In this document: positions 45,979 to 52,321 of the stretch, in pieces
Layout: every line of letters starts with the position of its first letter
How positions within the stretch are numbered: the stretch's first letter is position 1
Origin: DASTPP01 sp035762175
Lineage (GTDB): Bacteria > Myxococcota_A > Polyangia > Polyangiales > Polyangiaceae
Length of the DNA stretch: 52,321 nucleotides
NCBI GenBank assembly: GCA_035762175.1
Contig: DASTPP010000091.1
Coordinates: forward strand, 1-52,321
Direction: 5' to 3'
Translations under genes and position numbers: made by a program
The notes under the pieces: generated by a model
Told to the model about the DNA's origin: nothing
Database searches by the model: none
What the model saw: only the letters and a program-made list of their open reading frames with translations

Positions 45979-46150
45979 CGCCGCCCAGGTTATCAACCTG
46001 GGCGGCGTGGCCCCGGGCGCCTGTCGGCCTGGGTGGCGCGCCCCGGGCGCCTTTCGGTCTGGGCGGCGTGGCCCCGGGCGCCTGTCGGCCTGGGCGGCGC
46101 GCCCCGGGCGCCTTTCGGCCTGGGCGGCGTGCTCCGGGCGCCTTCGTCGC
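45979..46150. repeat. 13-bp hairpin followed by five 30-31-nt tandem repeats
   Basis: A perfect stem CGCCGCCCAGGTT/AACCTGGGCGGCG with an ATC loop (45979-46007) leads into five tandem units of the form CCTGGGCGGCG...CCCCGGGCGCCT (45998-46148) that alternate two variants (GTGGCCCC...CTGTCGG and GCGCCCC...CTTTCGG). The array ends about 68 nt before the stop of the TIGR00300 gene. The alternation implies duplication of a two-unit block. Confidence 0.75.
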
Positions 46151-46217
46151 CGCATCACGGAGGGCCGGTATCCGGTCGAGGGGCCCGACCCCCCATTCGC
46201 CTGCTCGTGCCTCGAGT

Positions 46218-47315
46218 TCAGCCCGGGGCGCCTTCGCGGGCGAGCTCGCGTTCGACGTAGAGGCGCAAGATGTGCAGAAAGTCTTGGGCGTTGGTGACGA
46301 CGCCGAAGGCCTGGTGGGTGCCGCGGTCTTTGAGCTTCGAGACGACGAACTCGGACGAGTCGACGCAGAGGATGGGCAGCGGGCGCAGCGAGCCGTCGGG
46401 GTCGGCGACGAACGAGGGCAGCAGGTTGCCGACGGCGATGGCGTGCAGGGCCGTGGCGATGAGCACGGCGAAGGTGGCCCGGGAGGTGTAGCGGCGCATG
46501 GCGTCCTGGGCGGCGACCGCGTCGGTGTAGACGTCGGGCAGGGGCCCGTCGTCGCGGATGGAGCCGCAGAGCACGTAGGGCACGCCGCGGGTGACGAGCG
46601 CGTGCATGATGCCGCTCGCGACGGCGCCTTCGCGCACGGCGGCCTCGATCGAGCCGGCGGCGCGCACGCGGTTGATGGCGCGCATGTGCAGCCCGTGCCC
46701 GCCCGAGCTCGGCGCGCCGCTCGAGGCCATGCCGAGCGTGGTGCCGAACATCGCGGCCTCGATGTCGTGCACGGCCACGGCGTTGCCGGCGAGCAGGGCG
46801 CCGACGAAGCCCTGCTCGATGAACCAGACGAGGTCGACGCGCGCGCGGGCGTGCACGAGCGCGGGCCCCGCCACCCACACGGGGAAGCCCCCGCCCGCCC
46901 GCTCGCCGACGAGCAGGGCCGCCATCTGCGCGTAGTCGATGGGCTTCTCGCGCGAGACCTCGCTCGTCATGAACTTGAACTCGCCGCCCCGCCCCCCCCG
47001 CCCGAACGCCCCCGCGTCGACGAAGAGCCCTTCGGAACCGTCTTCGGCGTGCCCGAGCGCCACGAGCTCGCCCCGGCGCACGCGCCGCCCCTCGCGCACC
47101 CAGAGCTCGCCGCCCGAGTCGAGCACGACCGCCGAGTCCATGCGGGGCTCGCGCGGCATGCGCCAGGCGCCGCCGACCTTCACGTAGGTCGGCAGGTTCG
47201 TCGTCGAGAAGAAGTGCTCGGGCAAGACCCCGTCGGCGGGCGCGGGCTCGAAGCGGGCGTCGGGCGCGTCGCGCAAGGGGGCCGCCGCGAAGTCGGGGGG
47301 GCGGTAGGGGCTCAC
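46218..47315 (-). CDS. TIGR00300 / LOR-SDH family protein, ornithine-cyclodeaminase-like domain
   Basis: The 365-residue protein resembles the TIGR00300/LOR-SDH domain family known from archaea and from the C-terminal part of cyanobacterial AgrE, where it acts on ornithine with bound NAD. Visible blocks are STTNLPTYVKVGGAWRMP, EFKFMTSEVSREKPIDYAQM, GFPVWVAGPALVHARARVDL, GFVGALLAGNAVAVHDIEAA, FGTTLGMASSGAPSSGGHGL and VLCGSIRDDGPLPDVYTDAV. The start is GTG 47315 (GTG 47330 is possible); upstream in-frame sequence is the tandem repeat array. It is divergent from the RNA-processing fusion gene. Activity in this organism (ornithine to proline, or another opine-like substrate) is inferred only. Confidence 0.8.
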   Translation of the reverse strand: MSPYRPPDFAAAPLRDAPDARFEPAPADGVLPEHFFSTTNLPTYVKVGGAWRMPREPRMDSAVVLDSGGELWVREGRRVRRGELVALGHAEDGSEGLFVDAGAFGRGGRGGEFKFMTSEVSREKPIDYAQMAALLVGERAGGGFPVWVAGPALVHARARVDLVWFIEQGFVGALLAGNAVAVHDIEAAMFGTTLGMASSGAPSSGGHGLHMRAINRVRAAGSIEAAVREGAVASGIMHALVTRGVPYVLCGSIRDDGPLPDVYTDAVAAQDAMRRYTSRATFAVLIATALHAIAVGNLLPSFVADPDGSLRPLPILCVDSSEFVVSKLKDRGTHQAFGVVTNAQDFLHILRLYVERELAREGAPG

Positions 47316-47351
47316 CGGGCCACGATGCACCGGGCGGGGGGCGCGGTGCAA

Positions 47352-47536
47352 CGCGCGGGGGCCGAGCCCGTTCGCGCCGGCGTCGGGACGGGCGCGCGGG
47401 GGCCGAGCCCGTCCGCGCCGGCGCCGGGACGGGCGCGCGGGGGCCGAGCCCCTTCGCGCCGGCGTCGGGACGAGCGCGCCGGCGCCGGGATGAACGCGCC
47501 GGCGCCGGGACGAGCGCGCCGGCGCCGGACCCGTTC
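47352..47536. repeat. Compound tandem repeat between divergent genes
   Basis: Three 41-nt units (47352, 47393, 47434; each starting CGCGCGGGGGCCGAGCCC) run into four 20-nt units at 47457-47536, consensus GCGCCGGCGCCGGGACGAGC. They fill most of the 307-nt divergent spacer, leaving little room for ordinary promoters: about 36 nt on the left and 86 nt on the right. Confidence 0.8.
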
Positions 47537-47622
47537 GCGCCGCGTCGGGGGCGCCGAGGCGGCCGCGCGGCGCGCCGAACCCGCTCGCGCCGGCGCCGCG
47601 CCGCGCTAAGCTCGGGGCCGCC

Positions 47623-50600
47623 ATGAAGCGAGGCCCCGCCAAGCCCACGGGCGAGCCGCCGGCGAAGATGCGCACGAGCCGCGAGGTCTACAACCTCATC
47701 AAGTGGGACGGGCGCTTCGACGGCGCGCAGTACGTCATCGGCTACGACGACCACGCGAGCCCCGAGCCGCGCGAGATCGCGTACCGCGACTTCGACCCCG
47801 AGGGTGACATCCCCTGGCACCGGGTGGTGTACGTTCGCGGCCCCGCCGGCATCGCGTGGGACCGCCGCACCCGCCTCGACGCGATCGCCGCCCCCGCGCC
47901 CGGCGCCCCGGCGTCGCCCGCCGGCGGGGCGGTCGCGCCCCTCGAGGCGAAGGCGGGGCCGGCGGCCGAGGGCCCTTCGCTGCTCGCCCAGAGCGCGCGC
48001 CTGCCCTACCGCTTCGACCCGGCCGCGGGGGCCTGGGCGCGGGCCGCGCTCGACGAGCCGCTCGGGCCGCCCGGGGGGCCGCGCGTCGTGCGCCTCAAGA
48101 TCGCGCTGCTCAACGTGCTGTCCGACCTGCACGAGGCCGACCTCACCGACCCCGAGCGGCGCACGGCGGCGGCGCTCGAGCGGCTGCGGGCCGCCGACGC
48201 CGACCTCATCGCGCTCGTCGAGGTGACGCCGCGCTTTCTCGAGGCGCTCGCGGCGGCCGAGTGGGTGCGCGAGGGCTACGCGATGAGCGACGCGCCCGGC
48301 GACGGCGCCACGGTCGAGCCGATGGGGCAGCTCTTGCTCTCGCGCCTCGGCTTCGCGTGGGTCAGCGTCGCCGAGGCCTCGGCGCGAAAGCGCTTCGTCT
48401 CGGCGGGCGTCGCGGCCGGGGGCCAGCGGCTCGCGGTCACGGCGCTGCACCTGACGGCCGACCGCACGCCCGAGGCGCAGAAGGCGCGGGCGCGGCAGAT
48501 CGAGCTCTTGACCGAGCGCGTCGCGCCCGAGGGCGACGAGCCCTGGCTCGTGCTCGGCGACTTCAACCTGCGCGAGCCCGGCGCCGACGACGCGCTGACG
48601 CGCCGGGGCCTCGAAGACCTCTGGCCCGCGCTCCGGCCGGGTGAGCCGGGCGAGACCTTCGACCCCGCGCGCAACGCCCTCGCCGCGCTGATGACGCGCT
48701 CGGGTAAGTCCGCGCGCTTCGACCGCATCTACGTGCGCCCGGGCGCCTCGGGGCTGCGCGGCGAAGCCATCGAGCTCTTCGCCGAAGAGCCCGTCGAGGG
48801 GCACCCCGCGGCGCTGCCGGTCTCCGACCATTACGGCCTCGTCGCCCGCGTCGCCCTCGGGCGCCCGCCCGCGCCCGCGCCCCTCGACGACCCGCCGACC
48901 TACCACAGCGCCCTGGTGCTCACGCTGCCCGCGGCGGTCGAGGGGCCGGTGCAAGCGATCCGCAAGCGGTATGACCGGGGCTTCGACCGGTGGCCGCCGC
49001 ACGTGACGCTCGTCTACGGCTTCGTCGGCGAGGCGCGCTTCGCCGCGGCGGCGCGCGCCGTCGGCGCGGCGCTCGAAGGCCGCGCGCCCTTCGCCGCCGC
49101 GCTCGCGCGCTTCGACGCGTTCGAGCACGAGGGCAGCGGCACCGTGTGGCTCGCGCCCGAGGCCGAGCCGCGGGGCTCGATCGAGGCGCTGCAGGCGGCG
49201 CTGCAGGCGCTCTTCCCGCGTTGTGACGAGCAGGCGCACAAGTCGCCCGAGGGCTTCAAGCCGCACCTGACCGTGGCCCGCTTCCCCAAGAACCGCGCCG
49301 CCGAGCAGGCGCGCCTCGTCGCCGAGTGGCAGCGCTCGTTTCACCCGCTGCGCTTCGAGGTCGACCGGGTCGAGCTCCTCAGCCGCCGCGGCGACGAGCC
49401 CTTCGCCCGGCGGGCGAGCGTCGCGCTCGGCTCGGGCGCCGTGACCTGGCACGACGCCTCGCTCGCGCCCCGCCCGACCTTCGACGAGATCGCGTCCGGA
49501 GGCGACGACGGGCGCGCGCCCCTCGAGCTCGCCCGCGCGCGGCTCGCGGCCCTCGCCGCGGCCTGCGTCGAGGCGCCCGAGGGGGCCGACGCCGGCTGGC
49601 TCGCGCTGCACCCCGTCGGCTCGTACCGCCTGGGGCTCGCGTCGCCGGGGGCCGATCTCGACGCGGTCGTCGTGGGGCGCGCCCCGCGGGCCGAGGCCCA
49701 CGCCAAGCTCGTCGCGGCGCTCGCCGCGGCGGGGGCCGAGGCGCGATCGGTCGAGGGGGCGCTGATGCCGGCGGTGCGCGCCCGCGTCGAGGGCGTCCGG
49801 GCCGATCTGCTCTACGCGCGCTGGCCCGAGGGCCTGCCGCCGGTGCCGCCCGCCGAGCTCGCCGCGGGCGATCTCGAGCTCTTCGACCCCGCGAGCGCCC
49901 GCGCGCTCTCGGCGCTGCGCGACGCCGACGCGCTGCTCGCGCCCCTCGAGGCCGCGGGCCGCGTCGCGCTCTTCCGCCGCGTCGCCGCGCTGGTCAAGCG
50001 CTGGGCGGCGGCGCGGCAGGTCGACGCGAACGCCTACGGCTACCCGGGCGGGCTCGGCTGGGCCGTCGTCGCCGCGCGCGCCTGCCTCGCCCCGCCGCGC
50101 GAGGGCGGCGCCCCCGAGCCGGGCGCGGCGCTCGAGTGGCTCTTCGCCGATCTCGCGGCGCGCGACGGGCGGGCGCCGCTCGCCCTCTCGCCCGCGCACG
50201 CCGAGGGCTTCGAGCGCGGCGCGCGCGACGTGATGCCGGTGCTCACGCCCGCCGCGCCCCACCGCAACATCGCCCGCAACGCGACGCGATCGACGCGCGA
50301 CGTCGTGCGCGCCGAGGCCGAGCGGGCGCGCGCGCTCGTGCGCGAGGCGCGGCTCGGCCGCGTCGGCTGGGCCGAGTGGCTCGCGCCGGCCGAGCCCCGG
50401 GCCGAGTGCCCGCGCCGCGTCGAGCTCTCGCTCGAGGGCCCCGGCGCGTCCGGGGCCTCGGGCTGGGTCGACGGGCATATCGTCGGCCTCGTGCTCGCGC
50501 TCGAGCGGGCCGGGGCGACGGGGCTGCGGCCCTTCACGCGGCGCGAGGCGCGCGCGGGCGCCGAGATCGTCTCGATCGGCGTCGGCGGGGGCGAGGGCGT

Positions 50601-50703
50601 GGCCTTGCGCAAGGCGATCGCGTCGTTCGAGGCGTCGTTCGCGGCCTCGCCCGACCGGCCCGGGGGCGCCGAGCTGCGCGGCCGCCTGGTCGAGGGGGCG
50701 TGA
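47623..50703 (+). CDS. RNA end-processing fusion: MJ1316 (DUF504) + EEP nuclease + 2H phosphoesterase + poly(A)-polymerase-like
   Basis: This 1026-residue protein has four recognisable domains. (1) About 16-86, MJ1316/DUF504: REVYNLIKWDGRFDGAQYVI, IPWHRVVYVRG. (2) About 155-415, endonuclease/exonuclease/phosphatase: IALLNVLSD with N164, VEVTP, LVLGDFNLRE with D313 and N315, VSDHYGLVA with D402 and H403. (3) About 425-610, 2H/LigT-like: HVT at 460-462 and HLT at 548-550. (4) About 650-950, eukaryote-type poly(A) polymerase: VGSYRLGL (G666, S667), D678 and D680 with D728 as the metal triad, then YGYPGGLGWAVVAARACL and LTPAAPHRNIARNATRSTRD, matching the PAP central region. MJ1316 is linked in the literature to recognising RNA ends with cyclic phosphate. 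Joint action in RNA end repair or tailing is inferred. Confidence 0.9.
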   Translation: MKRGPAKPTGEPPAKMRTSREVYNLIKWDGRFDGAQYVIGYDDHASPEPREIAYRDFDPEGDIPWHRVVYVRGPAGIAWDRRTRLDAIAAPAPGAPASPAGGAVAPLEAKAGPAAEGPSLLAQSARLPYRFDPAAGAWARAALDEPLGPPGGPRVVRLKIALLNVLSDLHEADLTDPERRTAAALERLRAADADLIALVEVTPRFLEALAAAEWVREGYAMSDAPGDGATVEPMGQLLLSRLGFAWVSVAEASARKRFVSAGVAAGGQRLAVTALHLTADRTPEAQKARARQIELLTERVAPEGDEPWLVLGDFNLREPGADDALTRRGLEDLWPALRPGEPGETFDPARNALAALMTRSGKSARFDRIYVRPGASGLRGEAIELFAEEPVEGHPAALPVSDHYGLVARVALGRPPAPAPLDDPPTYHSALVLTLPAAVEGPVQAIRKRYDRGFDRWPPHVTLVYGFVGEARFAAAARAVGAALEGRAPFAAALARFDAFEHEGSGTVWLAPEAEPRGSIEALQAALQALFPRCDEQAHKSPEGFKPHLTVARFPKNRAAEQARLVAEWQRSFHPLRFEVDRVELLSRRGDEPFARRASVALGSGAVTWHDASLAPRPTFDEIASGGDDGRAPLELARARLAALAAACVEAPEGADAGWLALHPVGSYRLGLASPGADLDAVVVGRAPRAEAHAKLVAALAAAGAEARSVEGALMPAVRARVEGVRADLLYARWPEGLPPVPPAELAAGDLELFDPASARALSALRDADALLAPLEAAGRVALFRRVAALVKRWAAARQVDANAYGYPGGLGWAVVAARACLAPPREGGAPEPGAALEWLFADLAARDGRAPLALSPAHAEGFERGARDVMPVLTPAAPHRNIARNATRSTRDVVRAEAERARALVREARLGRVGWAEWLAPAEPRAECPRRVELSLEGPGASGASGWVDGHIVGLVLALERAGATGLRPFTRREARAGAEIVSIGVGGGEGVALRKAIASFEASFAASPDRPGGAELRGRLVEGA

Positions 50704-50725
50704 GGCGCGCGCCCCCGGGCGCGGC

Positions 50726-52321
50726 TCAGCCCACCTCGCGGAAGCCCTCGGTCGGCCGCAGCCACGAGGCGTAGAGCGAGGGGGCGACGGTGGCGAGCAG
50801 GCAGATGATGACGGCGATGGCGCCGGTCAGCATGAACTCGACGGGGCGAATGTCGACGGGCAGCCGCGAGATGAAATACACCTTCGGGTCGAGCCGAAAG
50901 CCGTAGGCCATCAGGCCCTTGCACACGCCGTAGCCGAGGCCGAGCCCGAGGGTGGTGCCGGTCACGCCGATGATGCCGCCCTGATAGAGAAAGATGCGCA
51001 AGATGGCGTCGTCGGTCGAGCCCATCGCCTTGAGCACGGCGATCTCTTTCTTCTTGTCGAGCACGACCATGATCAGCGTGGCGACGACGGTGAAGGCGGC
51101 GACGACGATGATGAGCGCGAGCACGGCGCTCATCAGAATCTGCTGAATGCGCAGGGCGGTGAAGAGGCCGTGGTTGAGCTCTTCCCAGTCCATCGTGTGG
51201 TAGATGCCGTTCTTGAGCCGCTCGTCGATCTCGCGGGCGATGCCCTTGGCCGCCCCGATGTCTTCGACCTTCATCTCGATGCCGGTGACGCTGTCGCCGG
51301 TGTCGTAGAAGGCCTGCGCCTCGTAGAGGTCGACGTAGACGAGCTTGGCGTCGTACTGCTGAAAGCCCGCCTCGAAGACGGCGACGACGCGAAAGCGCTT
51401 GGCGACGGGGGGCCTTAGGGCGCTGCCGCTGTACGAGTAGCCGATGGTGGGCGACGTGATCTGAAAGCAGTCGCCGAGCTTGAGGCCGAGATCGTTGGCG
51501 AGCGTGACGCCGATGATGGCGCCGGGCATGGCGGCGACGGCGGCCGGGTCGCGGCAGGGGTCGGGCAAGATGTCGGCCGGCAGCTCTTCGTCGTCGTCGG
51601 GCAGGCGGCTCTTGTAGCCGCCCTCGGGCTCGATGTTGCCGCGGGGGGCCCTCGGGTCGAGCACGTCGACCTCGCCGCCGGCCACCTTGGCCGCGGGCGA
51701 CGCGCCGGCGGGGGCCCGGGCCGAGGCGGCGGCGGCCGCGCGCCTCGCCTCGGCCGCGGCGAGCTCGCGCTCGATGGCCTTGAGCAGGTTGAGGGGGCGC
51801 CCCTCGGGGTCGCGCTCGGCCGACGAGGCGGCGGGCGGGGCCGCGCTGCCCGAGGCGCCGGGCGGAGCCGCGCTGCCCGAGGCGCCGGGCGGGGGCGGGT
51901 CGTCGAGGTCGAGGCCGAGCGTGGGCCAGACGAAGTCGGGGCGGGCGGCGGGCTTGGCGCCCGGGCGCCGCATGCCCTCGATGTGTTTGGGCGGCGGGGC
52001 GCCCGGGGCGAGCGGCGGGTCGATGATGTGCTTGGGCACGTCGAGCACGCTCGTCATCAGCTCGGGGTCGACGCCCTTGACGAGCACGCCGGTGGCGGTG
52101 CGCTCGTTGTGGTTGACCATCATGGGGTTGATGGTGAAGGGCGCGACGGCCGTCACGCCCGGCACCGACTGCGCGACGCGCATCACCTCGCGGTACTCGC
52201 GGAAGTCGCTCGAGTATTTGAGCACGAGCACGTGCGCGTTGACGCCGAGCACCTTCTCGCGAAACTGCGACTGAAAGCCGCCCGTGACGCTCATCACCGT
52301 CGCGAGCGCGGCGACGCCGAG
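50726..52321 (-). CDS. FtsX-like ABC permease, LolC/LolE type (N-terminus beyond the window)
   Basis: The gene is partial: the frame is open to the right edge, where upstream residues read GVAALATVMSVTGGF, the LolC/E first-helix ending with an MNGF-like element. About 530 residues are seen. The periplasmic domain starts VLGVNAHVLVLKYSSDFREY and contains a long Pro/Ala/Ser-rich insertion (about residues 100-240) with two GASGSAAPP repeats, then GAIIGVTLANDLGLKLGDCF. The C-terminal FtsX domain has three helices (LMSAVLALIIVVAAFTVVAT, GGIIGVTGTTLGLGLGYGV, FMLTGAIAVIICLLATVAPS) and the conserved KKKEIAVLKAMGSTDDAILR coupling region. Such permeases, with a LolD ATPase, release lipoproteins from the inner membrane; this suits a genome rich in lipoproteins. 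The insertion is unusual. Confidence 0.88.
   Translation of the reverse strand, partial: LGVAALATVMSVTGGFQSQFREKVLGVNAHVLVLKYSSDFREYREVMRVAQSVPGVTAVAPFTINPMMVNHNERTATGVLVKGVDPELMTSVLDVPKHIIDPPLAPGAPPPKHIEGMRRPGAKPAARPDFVWPTLGLDLDDPPPPGASGSAAPPGASGSAAPPAASSAERDPEGRPLNLLKAIERELAAAEARRAAAAASARAPAGASPAAKVAGGEVDVLDPRAPRGNIEPEGGYKSRLPDDDEELPADILPDPCRDPAAVAAMPGAIIGVTLANDLGLKLGDCFQITSPTIGYSYSGSALRPPVAKRFRVVAVFEAGFQQYDAKLVYVDLYEAQAFYDTGDSVTGIEMKVEDIGAAKGIAREIDERLKNGIYHTMDWEELNHGLFTALRIQQILMSAVLALIIVVAAFTVVATLIMVVLDKKKEIAVLKAMGSTDDAILRIFLYQGGIIGVTGTTLGLGLGYGVCKGLMAYGFRLDPKVYFISRLPVDIRPVEFMLTGAIAVIICLLATVAPSLYASWLRPTEGFREVG

Noticed and set aside
45889..50478. A 1529-codon minus-strand frame opposite the RNA-processing gene
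   Set aside because: The translation is Arg/Gly/Ala-rich without domains, while the opposite strand encodes recognisable catalytic motifs. It is a GC-driven antisense shadow.

Overview
This is a very GC-rich chromosomal window (by eye well above 70% G+C almost throughout). It carries about 30 protein-coding genes on both strands, with no tRNA, rRNA, CRISPR array or intact transposase that I can see. The gene content points to a myxobacterium, most likely Polyangia-like (an inference, with no database search behind it). The clues are two Hanks-type Ser/Thr kinases with proline-rich linkers and a membrane anchor, Gly/Ala-rich lipoproteins with a 'LLGID/ALGID' motif just after the lipobox cysteine, an outer-membrane barrel with thrombospondin type 3 repeats, PEGA/TPR and HEAT proteins, and many secreted hydrolase lipoproteins.

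Layout. 0.1-3.4 kb: a Uma2-type protein followed by an overlapping gene pair, a RecF/OLD-like ATPase and a protein with a PD-(D/E)XK signature; this pair is more AT-rich than its surroundings and is a candidate defence system. 3.4-9.4 kb: a large inverted repeat and a frameshifted remnant, a delta-60 repeat lipoprotein, a divergent beta-lactamase-fold serine hydrolase, and an aromatic amino acid hydroxylase. 9.7-20.7 kb: a radical SAM fusion protein, a Ni/Co transporter-like protein, a coupled outer-membrane/HEAT gene pair, a cysteine-desulfurase-like enzyme, and a GCS2-CBS fusion. 21-28.7 kb: an AidB-like acyl-CoA dehydrogenase, an MFS transporter, a scramblase-like protein, a Ser/Thr kinase and TlyA. 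The scramblase and TlyA genes lack in-frame stops at their expected ends. 28.8-33 kb: a small helical protein, a LysR regulator, rplM-rpsI, and an aromatic amino acid decarboxylase. 33.4-45.6 kb: a TPR/PEGA protein coupled to a Cys-rich lipoprotein, a second Ser/Thr kinase, an S37 peptidase with a LysR regulator, a DUF885 lipoprotein, a candidate small RNA, an M28 peptidase, and a membrane protein. 46.2-52.3 kb: a TIGR00300 protein, a 1026-residue RNA-processing fusion, and the C-terminal part of a LolC/E-type permease that runs off the right edge.

The strongest points for novelty are these. First, the fusion at 47623-50703 joins an MJ1316/DUF504 RNA-end domain, an endonuclease/exonuclease/phosphatase domain, a 2H phosphoesterase/ligase domain and a eukaryote-type poly(A) polymerase; it looks like a one-polypeptide RNA end-processing machine. 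Second, there is the ATPase-nuclease pair at 1009-3367. Third, a family of about 225-270 bp nested-palindrome elements (five clear copies) all sit at gene 3' ends. Fourth, an orphan transcription unit at 41965-42151 has a TTGACA box, a long hairpin and an intrinsic terminator. Fifth, there is a 166-bp MITE-like element with CTAG at both ends.

Most other genes look like ordinary single-gene or two-gene units. Functional calls rest on motifs read from the translations; starts were chosen by family alignment from memory, signal peptides, overlaps and Shine-Dalgarno-like sequences.
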